A stretch of DNA of 64,000 bases from Ophthalmolycus amberensis (GCA_024529925.1 JAFEUB010000726.1:1-64000), one strand, 5' to 3'; positions 20,645-31,877 are shown, numbered from the stretch's first letter. The notes: generated by a model from the letters alone, not told the origin. Translations and numbers: made by a program.

Positions 20645-20895
20645 ACAAAAGGTCAACCTGGAGTGGCGCTCAGACAACATACAAAGCATCTGGAAAAAAT
20701 TGCCGGACATTTCTGGGAAAAGCAACTATCCATGAACCATCAAGAGGCTCTTGCACTGTCGCTTAGCATCGGACTAGCTTAGCTCTAGTTTACAATTCAA
20801 CACTGAAGACTCCAACCAGCACTCAACTTACTCTACCATATGCCAACAAAGGAACATTTAACAAGGCAATATGTCCCCAAAAAACAACTTCCAGC

Positions 20896-20968
20896 TGCCG
20901 AAACCCAGGATTGAACCAGGGACATTTAGATCTTTAGTCTAACGCTCTCCCAACTGAGCTATTTCGGC
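20896..20968 (-). tRNA. tRNA-Phe-like, anticodon AAA, copy 55
   Basis: Same A34 and T62 as copy 52, 992 bp away; TTTTTT 20879-20884. Confidence 0.88.
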
Positions 20969-21229
20969 ACAAAAAGTCTACCTGGAGTGGCGCTCAGACA
21001 ACATACAAAGCATCTGGAAAAAATTGCCGGACATTTCTGGGAAAAGCAACTATTCATGAACCATCAAGTGGCTCTTGCAATGTCGCTGAGCATCGGACTA
21101 GCTTAGCTCCAGTTTACAATTCAAAACAATCCAACACTGAAGACTCCATAAAGCACCCAATTTACTCTACCATATGCCGACAAAGGAACATTTAACGAGG
21201 CAATATGTCCCCAAAACACAACTTCCAGC

Positions 21230-21302
21230 TGCCGAAACCCGGGATTGAACCAGGGACATTTAGATCTTCAGTCTAACGCTCTCCCAACTGAGCTATTTCT
21301 GC
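21230..21302 (-). tRNA. tRNA-Phe-GAA: tRNA-Phe (GAA), copy 56, A3 variant
   Basis: A3·G70 mismatch; TTTT 21213-21216. Confidence 0.88.
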
Positions 21303-21553
21303 ACAAAAACTCTACCTGGAGTGGCGCTCAGACAACATACAAAGCATCTGGAAAAAATTGCCGGACATTTCTGGGAAAAGCAACTATTCATGAAACATCA
21401 ACTGGCTCTTGCAATGTCGCTTAGCATCGGACTAGCTTAGCTCCAGTTTACAATTCAACACTGAAGACTCCATACAGCACTCAACTTACTCTACCATATG
21501 CCAACAAAGGAACATTTAACAAGGCAATATGTCCCCAAAACACAACTACCAGC

Positions 21554-21626
21554 TGCCGAAACCCGGGATTGAACCAGGGACATTTAGATCTTCAGTCTAA
21601 CGCTCTCCCAACTGAGCTATATCGGC
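21554..21626 (-). tRNA. tRNA-Phe-GAA: tRNA-Phe (GAA), copy 57, U6 variant
   Basis: U6·U67 mismatch; TTTT 21537-21540. Confidence 0.9.
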
Positions 21627-21877
21627 ACAAAAAGTGTACCTGGAGTGGCGCTCAGACAACATACAAAGCATCTGGAAAAAATTGCCGGACATTTCTGGGA
21701 AAAGCAACTATCCATGAACCATCAAGAGGCTCTTGCACTGTCGCTTAGCATCGGACTAGCTTAGCTCTAGTTTACAATTCAACACTGAAGACTCCAACCA
21801 GCACTCAACTTACTCTACCATATGCCAACAAAGGAACATTTAACAAGGCAATATGTCCCCAAAAAACAACTTCCAGC

Positions 21878-21950
21878 TGCCGAAACCCAGGATTGAACCA
21901 GGGACATTTAGATCTTCAGTCTAACGCTCTCCCAACTGAGCTATTTCGGC
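21878..21950 (-). tRNA. tRNA-Phe-GAA: tRNA-Phe (GAA), copy 58
   Basis: G52·U62 wobble; TTTTTT 21861-21866. Confidence 0.93.
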
Positions 21951-22201
21951 ACACAAACTCTACCTGGAGTGGCGCTCAGACAACATACAAAGCATCTGGA
22001 AAAAATTGCCGGACATTTCTGGGAAAAGCAACTATTCATGAAACATCAACTGGCTCTTGCAATGTCGCTTAGCATCGGACTAGCTTAGCTCCAGTTTACA
22101 ATTCAACACTGAAGACTCCATACAGCACTCAACTTACTCTACCATATGCCAACAAAGGAACATTTAACAAGGCAATATGTCCCCAAAACACAACTACCAG
22201 C

Positions 22202-22274
22202 TGCCGAAACCCGGGATTGAACCAGGGACATTTAGATCTTCAGTCTAACGCTCTCCCAACTGAGCTATATCGGC
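22202..22274 (-). tRNA. tRNA-Phe-GAA: tRNA-Phe (GAA), copy 59, U6 variant
   Basis: U6·U67 mismatch; TTTT 22185-22188. Confidence 0.9.
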
Positions 22275-22535
22275 ACAAAAAGTGTACCTGGAGTGGCGCT
22301 CAGACAACATACAAAGCATCTGGAAAAAATTGCCGGACATTTCTGGGAAAAGCAACTATTCATGAAACATCAAGAGGCTCTTGCAATGTCGCTTAGCATC
22401 GGACTAGCTTAGCTCCAGTTTACAATTCAAAACAATCCAACACTGAAGACTCCATAAAGCACCCAACTTACTCTACTATATGCCAACAAAGGAACATTTA
22501 ACGAGGCAATATGTCCCCAAAACACAACTTCCAGC

Positions 22536-22608
22536 TGCCGAAACCCGGGATTGAACCAGGGACATTTAGATCTTCAGTCGAACGCTCTCCCAACTGAGCT
22601 ATTTCGGC
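22536..22608 (-). tRNA. tRNA-Phe-GAA: tRNA-Phe (GAA), copy 60, C29 variant
   Basis: C29·U41 mismatch as in copy 42; TTTT 22519-22522. Confidence 0.87.
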
Positions 22609-22859
22609 ACAAAAACTATACCTGGAGTGGCGCTCAGACAACATACAAAGCATCTGGAAAAAATTGCCGGACATTTCTGGGAAAAGCAACTATTCATGAA
22701 CCATCAAGTGGCTCTTGCAATGTCGCTGAGCATCGGACTAGCTTAGCTCTAGTTTACAATTCAACACTGAAGACTACAACCAGCACTCAATTTACTCAAC
22801 CATATGCCAACAAAGGAACATTTAACAAGGCAATATGTCCCCAAAACACAACTTCCAGC

Positions 22860-22932
22860 TGCCGAAACCCGTGATTGAACAAGGGACATTTAGATCTTCA
22901 GTCTAACGCTCTCCCAACTGAGCTATATCGGC
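22860..22932 (-). tRNA. tRNA-Phe-GAA: tRNA-Phe (GAA), copy 61, T-stem damaged
   Basis: U6, U52 and A61 as in copy 43. Probable pseudogene. TTTT 22843-22846. Confidence 0.72.
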
Positions 22933-23193
22933 ACAAAAAGTGTACCTGGAGTGGCGCTCAGACAACATACAAAGCATCTGGAAAAAATTGCCGGACATTT
23001 CTGGGAAAAGCAACTATTGATGAACCATCAAGTGGCTCTTGCAATGTCGCTGAGCATCGGACTGGTTTAGCTCCAGTTTACAATTCAAAACAATCCAACA
23101 CTGAAGACTCCATAAAGCACCCAACTTACTCTTCCATATGCCGACAAAGGAACATTTAACGAGGCCATATGTCCCCGAAACACAACTTCCAGC

Positions 23194-23266
23194 TGCCGAA
23201 ACCCGGGATTGAACCAGGGACATTTAGATCTTCAGTCTAACGCTCTCCCAACTGAGCTATTTCGGC
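23194..23266 (-). tRNA. tRNA-Phe-GAA: tRNA-Phe (GAA), copy 62, terminator lost
   Basis: Consensus body; TTTC in place of TTTT at 23177-23180. Confidence 0.92.
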
Positions 23267-23517
23267 ACAAAAGGTCAACCTGGAGTGGCGCTCAGACAAC
23301 ATACAAAGCATCTGGAAAAAATTGCCGGACATTTCTGGGAAAAGCAACTATCCATGAACCATCAAGAGGCTCTTGCACTGTCGCTTAGCATCGGACTAGC
23401 TTAGCTCTAGTTTACAATTCAACACTGAAGACTCCAACCAGCACTCAACTTACTCTACCATATGCCAACAAAGGAACATTTAACAAGGCAATATGTCCCC
23501 AAAAAACAACTTCCAGC

Positions 23518-23590
23518 TGCCGAAACCCGGGATTGAACCAGGGACATTTAGATCTTCAGTCTAACGCTCTCCCAACTGAGCTATTTCGGC
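23518..23590 (-). tRNA. tRNA-Phe-GAA: tRNA-Phe (GAA), copy 63
   Basis: Consensus sequence; TTTTTT 23501-23506. Confidence 0.95.
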
Positions 23591-23851
23591 ACAAAAAGTC
23601 TACCTGGAGTGGCGCTCAGACAACATACAAAGCATCTGGAAAAAATTGCCGGACATTTCTGGGAAAAGCAACTATTCATGAACCATCAAGTGGCTCTTGC
23701 AATGTCGCTGAGCATCGGACTAGCTTAACTCCAGTTTACAATTCAAAACAATCCAACACTGAAGACTCCATAAAGCACCCAATTTAGTCTACCATATGCC
23801 GACAAAGGAACATTTAACGAGGCAATATGTCCCCAAAACACAACTTCCAGC

Positions 23852-23924
23852 TGCCGAAACCCGGGATTGAACCAGGGACATTTAGATCTTCAGTCTAACG
23901 CTCTCCCAACTGAGCTATTTCGGC
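23852..23924 (-). tRNA. tRNA-Phe-GAA: tRNA-Phe (GAA), copy 64
   Basis: Consensus sequence; TTTT 23835-23838. Confidence 0.95.
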
Positions 23925-24175
23925 ACAAAAAGTCTACCTGGAGTGGCGCTCAGACAACATACAAAGCATCTGGAAAAAATTGCCGGACATTTCTGGGAAA
24001 AGCAACTATTCATGAAACATCAACTGGCTCTTGCAATGTCGCTTAGCATCGGACTAGCTTAGCTCCAGTTTACAATTCAACACTGAAGACTCCATACAGC
24101 ACTCAACTTACTCTACCATATGCCAACAAAGGAACATTTAACAAGGCAATATGTCCCCAAAACACAACTACCAGC

Positions 24176-24248
24176 TGCCGAAACCCGGGATTGAACCAGG
24201 GACATTTAGATCTTCAGTCTAACGCTCTCCCAACTGAGCTATATCGGC
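24176..24248 (-). tRNA. tRNA-Phe-GAA: tRNA-Phe (GAA), copy 65, U6 variant
   Basis: U6·U67 mismatch; TTTT 24159-24162. Confidence 0.9.
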
Positions 24249-24509
24249 ACAAAAAGTGTACCTGGAGTGGCGCTCAGACAACATACAAAGCATCTGGAAA
24301 AAATTGCCGGACATTTCTGGGAAAAGCAACTATTCATGAAACATCAAGAGGCTCTTGCAATGTCGCTTAGCATCGGACTAGCTTAGCTCCAGTTTACAAT
24401 TCAAAACAATCCAACACTGAAGACTCCATAAAGCACCCAACTTACTCTACTATATGCCAACAAAGGAACATTTAACGAGGCAATATGTCCCCAAAACACA
24501 ACTTCCAGC

Positions 24510-24582
24510 TGCCGAAACCCGGGATTGAACCAGGGACATTTAGATCTTCAGTCTAACGCTCTCCCAACTGAGCTATTTCTGC
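24510..24582 (-). tRNA. tRNA-Phe-GAA: tRNA-Phe (GAA), copy 66, A3 variant
   Basis: A3·G70 mismatch; TTTT 24493-24496. Confidence 0.88.
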
Positions 24583-24833
24583 ACAAAAACTCTACCTGGA
24601 GTGGCGCTCAGACAACATACAAAGCATCTGGAAAAAATTGCCGGACATTTCTGGGAAAAGCAACTATTCATGAAACATCAACTGGCTCTTGCAATGTCGC
24701 TTAGCATCGGACTAGCTTAGCTCCAGTTTACAATTCAACACTGAAGACTCCATACAGCACTCAACTTACTCTACCATATGCCAACAAAGGAACATTTAAC
24801 AAGGCAATATGTCCCCAAAACACAACTACCAGC

Positions 24834-24906
24834 TGCCGAAACCCGGGATTGAACCAGGGACATTTAGATCTTCAGTCTAACGCTCTCCCAACTGAGCTAT
24901 ATCGGC
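24834..24906 (-). tRNA. tRNA-Phe-GAA: tRNA-Phe (GAA), copy 67, U6 variant
   Basis: U6·U67 mismatch; TTTT 24817-24820. Confidence 0.9.
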
Positions 24907-25167
24907 ACAAAAAGTGTACCTGGAGTGGCGCTCAGACAACATACAAAGCATCTGGAAAAAATTGCCGGACATTTCTGGGAAAAGCAACTATTGATGAACC
25001 ATCAAGTGGCTCTTGCAATGTCGCTGAGCATCGGACTGGTTTAGCTCCAGTTTACAATTCAAAACAATCCAACACTGAAGACTCCATAAAGCACCCAACT
25101 TACTCTTCCATATGCCGACAAAGGAACATTTAACGAGGCAATATGTCCCCGAAACACAACTTCCAGC

Positions 25168-25240
25168 TGCCGAAACCCGGGATTGAACCAGGGACATTTA
25201 GATCTTCAGTCTAACGCTCTCCCAACTGAGCTATTTCGGC
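25168..25240 (-). tRNA. tRNA-Phe-GAA: tRNA-Phe (GAA), copy 68, terminator lost
   Basis: Consensus body; TTTC at 25151-25154 in place of TTTT. Confidence 0.92.
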
Positions 25241-25492
25241 ACAAAAGGTCAACCTGGAGTGGCGCTCAGACAACATACAAAGCATCTGGAAAAAATTGCC
25301 GGACATTTCTGGGAAAAGCAACTATCCATGAACCATCAAGAGGCTCTTGCACTGTCGCTTAGCATCGGACTAGCTTAGCTCTAGTTTACAATTCAACACT
25401 GAAGACTCCATAAAGCACCCAACTTACTCTACCTATATGCCAACAAAGGAACATTTAACGAGGCAATATGTCCCCAAAACACAACTTCCAGC

Positions 25493-25565
25493 TGCCGAAA
25501 CCCGGGATTGAACCAGGGACATTTAGATCTTCAGTCTAACGCTCTCCCAACTGAGCTATTTCGGC
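25493..25565 (-). tRNA. tRNA-Phe-GAA: tRNA-Phe (GAA), copy 69
   Basis: Consensus sequence; TTTT 25476-25479. Confidence 0.95.
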
Positions 25566-25827
25566 ACAAAAAGTCTACCTGGAGTGGCGCTCAGACAACA
25601 TACAAAGCATCTGGAAAAAATTGCCGGACATTTCTGGGAAAAGCAACTATTCATGAACCATCAAGTGGCTCTTGCAATGTCGCTGAGCATCGGACTAGCT
25701 TAGCTCCAGTTTACAATTCAAAACAATCCAACACTGAAGACTCCATAAAGCACCCAACTTACTCTACCTATATGCCAACAAAGGAACATTTAACGAGGCA
25801 ATATGTCCCCAAAACACAACTTCCAGC

Positions 25828-25900
25828 TGCCGAAACCCGGGATTGAACCAGGGACATTTAGATCTTCAGTCTAACGCTCTCCCAACTGAGCTATTTCGGC
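25828..25900 (-). tRNA. tRNA-Phe-GAA: tRNA-Phe (GAA), copy 70
   Basis: Consensus sequence; TTTT 25811-25814. Confidence 0.95.
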
Positions 25901-26162
25901 ACAAAAAGTGTACCTGGAGTGGCTCTCAGACAACATACAAAGCATCTGGAAAAAATTGCCGGACATTTCTGGGAAAAGCAACTATTCATGAAACATCAAG
26001 ATGGCTCTTGCAATGTCGCTTAGCATCGGACTAGCTTAGCTCCAGTTTACAATTCAAAACAATCCAACACTGAAGACTCCATAAAGCACCCAACTTACTC
26101 TACTATATGCCAACAAAGGAACATTTAACGAGGCAATATGTCCCCAAAACACAACTTCCAGC

Positions 26163-26235
26163 TGCCGAAACCCGGGATTGAACCAGGGACATTTAGATCT
26201 TCAGTCTAACGCTCTCCCAACTGAGCTATTTCGGC
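26163..26235 (-). tRNA. tRNA-Phe-GAA: tRNA-Phe (GAA), copy 71
   Basis: Consensus sequence; TTTT 26146-26149. Confidence 0.95.
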
Positions 26236-26495
26236 ACAAAAAGTCTACCTGGAGTGGCGCTCAGACAACATACAAAGCATCTGGAAAAAATTGCCGGACA
26301 TTTCTGGGAAAAGCAACTATTCATGAACCATCAAGAGGCTCTTGCAATGTCGCTTAGCATCGGACTAGCTTAGCTCCAGTTTACAATTCAAACAATCCAA
26401 CACTGAAGACTCCATACAGCACTCAACTTACTCTACCATATGCCAACAAAGGAACATTTAACGAGGCAATATGTCCCCAAAACACAACTTCCAGC

Positions 26496-26568
26496 TGCCG
26501 AAACCCGGGATTGAACCAGGGACATTTAGATCTTCAGTCTAACGCTCTCCCAACTGAGCTATATCGGC
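26496..26568 (-). tRNA. tRNA-Phe-GAA: tRNA-Phe (GAA), copy 72, U6 variant
   Basis: U6·U67 mismatch; TTTT 26479-26482. Confidence 0.9.
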
Positions 26569-26829
26569 ACAAAAAGTGTACCTGGAGTGGCGCTCAGACA
26601 ACATACAAAGCATCTGGAAAAAATTGCCGGACATTTCTGGGAAAAGCAACTATTCATGAAACATCAAGAGGCTCTTGCAATGTCGCTTAGCATCGGACTA
26701 GCTTAGCTCCAGTTTACAATTCAAAACAATCCAACACTGAAGACTCCATAAAGCACCCAACTTACTCTACTATATGCCAACAAAGGAACATTTAACGAGG
26801 CAATATGTCCCCAAAACACAACTTCCAGC

Positions 26830-26902
26830 TGCCGAAACCCGGGATTGAACCAGGGACATTTAGATCTTCAGTCTAACGCTCTCCCAACTGAGCTATTTCG
26901 GC
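26830..26902 (-). tRNA. tRNA-Phe-GAA: tRNA-Phe (GAA), copy 73
   Basis: Consensus sequence; TTTT 26813-26816. Confidence 0.95.
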
Positions 26903-27163
26903 ACAAAAAGTCTACCTGGAGTGGCGCTCAGACAACATACAAAGCATCTGGAAAAAATTGCCGGACATTTCTGGGAAAAGCAACTATTCATGAAACATCA
27001 ACTGGCTCTTGCAATGTCGCTTAGCATCGGACTAGCTTAGCTCCAGTTTACAATTCAAAACAATCCAACACTGAAGACTCCATAAAGCACCCAACTTACT
27101 CTACTATATGCCAACAAAGGAACATTTAACGAGGCAATATGTCCCCAAAACACAACTTCCAGC

Positions 27164-27236
27164 TGCCGAAACCCGGGATTGAACCAGGGACATTTAGATC
27201 TTCAGTCTAACGCTCTCCCAACTGAGCTATTTCGGC
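27164..27236 (-). tRNA. tRNA-Phe-GAA: tRNA-Phe (GAA), copy 74
   Basis: Consensus sequence; TTTT 27147-27150. Confidence 0.95.
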
Positions 27237-27489
27237 ACAAAAAGTCTACCTGGAGTGGCGCTCAGACAACATACAAAGCATCTGGAAAAAATTGCCGGAC
27301 ATTTCTGGGAAAAGCAACTATTCATGAACCATCAAGATGGCTCTTGCAATGTCGCTTAGCATCGGACTAGCTTAGCTCTAGTTTACAATTCAACACTGAA
27401 GACTCCATACCAGCACTCAACTTACTCTACCATATGCCAACAAAGGAACATTTAACAAGGCAATATGTCCCCAAAACACAACTTCCAGC

Positions 27490-27562
27490 TGCCGAAACCC
27501 GGGATTGAACCAGGGACATTTAGATCTTCAGTCTAACGCTCTCCCAACTGAGCTATATCGGC
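27490..27562 (-). tRNA. tRNA-Phe-GAA: tRNA-Phe (GAA), copy 75, U6 variant
   Basis: U6·U67 mismatch; TTTT 27473-27476. Confidence 0.9.
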
Positions 27563-27823
27563 ACAAAAAGTGTACCTGGAGTGGCGCTCAGACAACATAC
27601 AAAGCATCTGGAAAAAATTGCCGGACATTTCTGGGAAAAGCAACTATTCATGAAACATCAAGAGGCTCTTGCAATGTCGCTTAGCATCGGACTAGCTTAG
27701 CTCCAGTTTACAATTCAAAACAATCCAACACTGAAGACTCCATAAAGCACCCAACTTACTCTACTATATGCCAACAAAGGAACATTTAACGAGGCAATAT
27801 GTCCCCAAAACACAACTTCCAGC

Positions 27824-27896
27824 TGCCGAAACCCGGGATTGAACCAGGGACATTTAGATCTTCAGTCTAACGCTCTCCCAACTGAGCTATTTCGGC
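27824..27896 (-). tRNA. tRNA-Phe-GAA: tRNA-Phe (GAA), copy 76
   Basis: Consensus sequence; TTTT 27807-27810. Confidence 0.95.
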
Positions 27897-28157
27897 ACAA
27901 AAAGTCTACCTGGAGTGGCGCTCAGACAACATACAAAGCATCTGGAAAAAATTGCCGGACATTTCTGGGAAAAGCAACTATTCATGAACCATCAAGTGGC
28001 TCTTGCAATGTCGCTGAGCATCGGACTAGCTTAGCTCCAGTTTACAATTCAAAACAATCCAACACTGAAGACTCCATAAAGCACCCAACTTACTCTACCA
28101 TATGCCGACAAAGGAACATTTAACGAGGCAATATGTCCCCAAAACACAACTTCCAGC

Positions 28158-28230
28158 TGCCGAAACCCGGGATTGAACCAGGGACATTTAGATCTTCAGT
28201 CTAACGCTCTCCCAACTGAGCTATTTCGGC
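28158..28230 (-). tRNA. tRNA-Phe-GAA: tRNA-Phe (GAA), copy 77
   Basis: Consensus sequence; TTTT 28141-28144. Confidence 0.95.
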
Positions 28231-28482
28231 ACAAAAAGTCTACCTGGAGTGGCGCTCAGACAACATACAAAGCATCTGGAAAAAATTGCCGGACATTTCT
28301 GGGAAAAGCAACTATTCATGAAACATCAACTGGCTCTTGCAATGTCGCTTAGCATCGGACTAGCTTAGCTCCAGTTTACAATTCAACACTGAAGACTCCA
28401 TACAGCACTCAACTTACTCTACCATATGCCAACAAAGGAACATTTAACAAGGCAATATGTCCCCAAAACACAACTATCCAGC

Positions 28483-28555
28483 TGCCGAAACCCGGGATTG
28501 AACCAGGGACATTTAGATCTTCAGTCTAACGCTCTCCCAACTGAGCTATTTCGGC
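28483..28555 (-). tRNA. tRNA-Phe-GAA: tRNA-Phe (GAA), copy 78
   Basis: Consensus sequence; the trailer is one base longer, TTTT 28465-28468. Confidence 0.95.
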
Positions 28556-28817
28556 ACAAAAAGGTGTACCTGGAGTGGCTCTCAGACAACATACAAAGCA
28601 TCTGGAAAAAATTGCCGGACATTTCTGGGAAAAGCAACTATTCATGAAACATCAAGAGGCTCTTGCAATGTCGCTTAGCATCGGACTAGCTTAGCTCCAG
28701 TTTACAATTCAAAACAATCCAACACTGAAGACTCCATAAAGCACCCAACTTACTCTACTATATGCCAACAAAGGAACATTTAACGAGGCAATATGTCCCC
28801 AAAACACAACTTCCAGC

Positions 28818-28890
28818 TGCCGAAACCCGGGATTGAACCAGGGACATTTAGATCTTCAGTCTAACGCTCTCCCAACTGAGCTATTTCGGC
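28818..28890 (-). tRNA. tRNA-Phe-GAA: tRNA-Phe (GAA), copy 79
   Basis: Consensus sequence; TTTT 28801-28804. Confidence 0.95.
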
Positions 28891-29151
28891 ACAAAAAGTC
28901 TACCTGGAGTGGCGCTCAGACAACATACAAAGCATCTGGAAAAAATTGCCGGACATTTCTGGGAAAAGCAACTATTCATGAAACATCAACTGGCTCTTGC
29001 AATGTCGCTTAGCATCGGACTAGCTTAGCTCCAGTTTACAATTCAAAACAATCCAACACTGAAGACTCCATAAAGCACCCAACTTACTCTACTATATGCC
29101 AACAAAGGAACATTTAACGAGGCAATATGTCCCCAAAACACAACTTCCAGC

Positions 29152-29224
29152 TGCCGAAACCCGGGATTGAACCAGGGACATTTAGATCTTCAGTCTAACG
29201 CTCTCCCAACTGAGCTATTTCGGC
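29152..29224 (-). tRNA. tRNA-Phe-GAA: tRNA-Phe (GAA), copy 80
   Basis: Consensus sequence; TTTT 29135-29138. Confidence 0.95.
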
Positions 29225-29477
29225 ACAAAAAGGTCTACCTGGAGTGGCGCTCAGACAACATACAAAGCATCTGGAAAAAATTGCCGGACATTTCTGGGAA
29301 AAGCAACTATTCATGAACCATCAAGATGGCTCTTGCAATGTCGCTTAGCATCGGACTAGCTTAGCTCCAGTTTACAATTCAACACTGAAGACTCCATACA
29401 GCACTCAACTTACTCTACCATATGCCAACAAAGGAACATTTAACAAGGCAATATGTCCCCAAAACACAACTTCCAGC

Positions 29478-29550
29478 TGCCGAAACCCGGGATTGAACCA
29501 GGGACATTTAGATCTTCAGTCTAACGCTCTCCCAACTGAGCTATATCGGC
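29478..29550 (-). tRNA. tRNA-Phe-GAA: tRNA-Phe (GAA), copy 81, U6 variant
   Basis: U6·U67 mismatch; TTTT 29461-29464. Confidence 0.9.
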
Positions 29551-29811
29551 ACAAAAAGTGTACCTGGAGTGGCGCTCAGACAACATACAAAGCATCTGGA
29601 AAAAATTGCCGGACATTTCTGGGAAAAGCAACTATTCATGAAACATCAAGAGGCTCTTGCAATGTCGCTTAGCATCGGACTAGCTTAGCTCCAGTTTACA
29701 ATTCAAAACAATCCAACACTGAAGACTCCATAAAGCACCCAACTTACTCTACTATATGCCAACAAAGGAACATTTAACGAGGCAATATGTCCCCAAAACA
29801 CAACTTCCAGC

Positions 29812-29884
29812 TGCCGAAACCCGGGATTGAACCAGGGACATTTAGATCTTCAGTCTAACGCTCTCCCAACTGAGCTATTTCGGC
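29812..29884 (-). tRNA. tRNA-Phe-GAA: tRNA-Phe (GAA), copy 82
   Basis: Consensus sequence; TTTT 29795-29798. Confidence 0.95.
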
Positions 29885-30147
29885 ACAAAAAGTCTACCTG
29901 GAGTGGCGCTCAGACAACATACAAAGCATCTGGAAAAAATTGCCGGACATTTCTGGGAAAAGCAACTATTCATGAACCATCAAGATGGCTCTTGCAATGT
30001 CGCTTAGCATCGGACTAGCTTAGCTCCAGTTTACAATTCAAAACAATCCAACACTGAAGACTCCATAAAGCACCCAACTTACTCTACCTATATGCCGACA
30101 AAGGAACATTTAACGAGGCAATATGTCCCCAAAACACAACTTCCAGC

Positions 30148-30220
30148 TGCCGAAACCCGGGATTGAACCAGGGACATTTAGATCTTCAGTCTAACGCTCT
30201 CCCAACTGAGCTATTTCGGC
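30148..30220 (-). tRNA. tRNA-Phe-GAA: tRNA-Phe (GAA), copy 83
   Basis: Consensus sequence; TTTT 30131-30134. Confidence 0.95.
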
Positions 30221-30482
30221 ACAAAAAGGTCTACCTGGAGTGGCGCTCAGACAACATACAAAGCATCTGGAAAAAATTGCCGGACATTTCTGGGAAAAGC
30301 AACTATTCATGAAACATCAACTGGCTCTTGCAATGTCGCTTAGCATCGGACTAGCTTAGCTCCAGTTTACAATTCAAAACAATCCAACACTGAAGACTCC
30401 ATAAAGCACCCAACTTACTCTACTATATGCCAACAAAGGAACATTTAACGAGGAAATATGTCCCCAAAACACAACTTCCAGC

Positions 30483-30555
30483 TGCCGAAACCCTGGATTG
30501 AACCAGGGACATTTAGATCTTCAGTCTAACGCTCTCCCAACTGAGCTATTTCGGC
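30483..30555 (-). tRNA. tRNA-Phe-GAA: tRNA-Phe (GAA), copy 84, A62 variant
   Basis: C62 to A gives a G52·A62 T-stem mismatch just past the B box. First of a class confined to 30-43 kb and 61 kb. TTTT 30466-30469. Confidence 0.87.
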
Positions 30556-30809
30556 ACAAAAAGGTCTACCTGGAGTGGCGCTCAGACAACATACAAAGCA
30601 TCTGGAAAAAATTGCCGGACATTTCTGGGAAAAGCAACTATTCATGAACCATCAAGAGGCTCTTGCAATGTCGCTTAGCATCGGACTAGCTTAGCTCCTA
30701 GTTTACAATTCAACACTGAAGACTCCATACCAGCACTCAACTTACTCTACCATATGCCAACAAAGGAACATTTAACAAGGCAATATGTCCCCAAAACACA
30801 ACTTCCAGC

Positions 30810-30882
30810 TGCCGAAACCCGGGATTGAACCAGGGACATTTAGATCTTCAGTCTAACGCTCTCCCAACTGAGCTATATCGGC
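30810..30882 (-). tRNA. tRNA-Phe-GAA: tRNA-Phe (GAA), copy 85, U6 variant
   Basis: U6·U67 mismatch; TTTT 30793-30796. Confidence 0.9.
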
Positions 30883-31144
30883 ACGAAAAAGTGTACCTGG
30901 AGTGGCGCTCAGACAACATACAAAGCATCTGGAAAAAATTGCCGGACATTTCTGGGAAAAGCAACTATTCATGAAACATCAAGAGGCTCTTGCAATGTCG
31001 CTTAGCATCGGACTAGCTTAGCTCCAGTTTACAATTCAAAACAATCCAACACTGAAGACTCCATAAAGCACCGAACTTACTCTACTATATGCCAACAAAG
31101 GAACATTTAACGAGGCAATATGTCCGCAAAACACAACTTCCAGC

Positions 31145-31218
31145 TGCCGAAACCCGGGATTGAACCAGGGCACATTTAGATCTTCAGTCTAACGCTCTCC
31201 CAACTGAGCTATTTCGGC
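31145..31218 (-). tRNA. tRNA-Phe-GAA: tRNA-Phe (GAA), copy 86, one-base insertion
   Basis: 74 nt: one extra G in the variable region enlarges it to six bases. The stems are intact. TTTT 31128-31131. Confidence 0.85.
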
Positions 31219-31480
31219 ACAAAAGGTCTACCTGGAGTGGCGCTCAGACAACATACAAAGCATCTGGAAAAAATTGCCGGACATTTCTGGGAAAAGCAAC
31301 TATTCATGAACCATCAAGTGGCTCTTGCAATGTCGCTGAGCATCGGACTAGCTTAGCTCCAGTTTACAATTCAAAACAATCCAACACTGAAGACTCCATA
31401 AAGCACCCAACTTACTCTACCATAGTGCCGACAAAGGAACATTTAACGAGGCAATATGTCCCCAAAACACAACTTCCAGC

Positions 31481-31553
31481 TGCCGAAACCCGGGATTGAA
31501 CCAGGGACATTTAGATCTTCAGTCTAACGCTCTCCCAACTGAGCTATTTCGGC
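31481..31553 (-). tRNA. tRNA-Phe-GAA: tRNA-Phe (GAA), copy 87
   Basis: Consensus sequence; TTTT 31464-31467. Confidence 0.95.
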
Positions 31554-31803
31554 ACAAAAAGTCTACCTGGAGTGGCGCTCAGACAACATACAAAGCATCT
31601 GGAAAAATTGCTGGACATTTCTGGGAAAAGCAACTATTCATGAAACATCAACTGGCTCTTGCAATGTCGCTTAGCATCGGACTAGCTTAGCTCCAGTTTA
31701 CAATTCAACACTGAAGACTCCATACAGCACTCAACTTACTCTACCATATGCCAACAAAGGAACATTTAACAAGGCAATATGTCCCCAAAACACAACTATC
31801 AGC

Positions 31804-31877
31804 TGCCGAAACCCGGGATTGAACCAGGGACATTTAGATTCTTCAGTCTAACGCTCTCCCAACTGAGCTATTTCAGC
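31804..31877 (-). tRNA. tRNA-Phe-GAA: tRNA-Phe-like, copy 88, 8-base anticodon loop
   Basis: 74 nt: an extra A next to A38 makes the anticodon loop eight bases. Such a loop is non-functional or a potential frameshift-type loop. Also U3·G70. TTTT 31787-31790. Confidence 0.75.

Larger units (their letters stand above)
19246..21229. repeat. 992 bp three-unit higher-order repeat, two periods
   Basis: Copies 50-52 and 53-55 are offset by exactly 992 bp. Both third members carry the A34 anticodon change, T62 and a TTTTTT terminator. Confidence 0.8.
21878..24509. repeat. Block duplication, member B (copies 58-65)
   Basis: Partner of 15956-18587. The left boundary lies inside copies 40/58, whose terminators differ. 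The right boundary is before copies 48/66, which differ at position 3. Confidence 0.85.
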
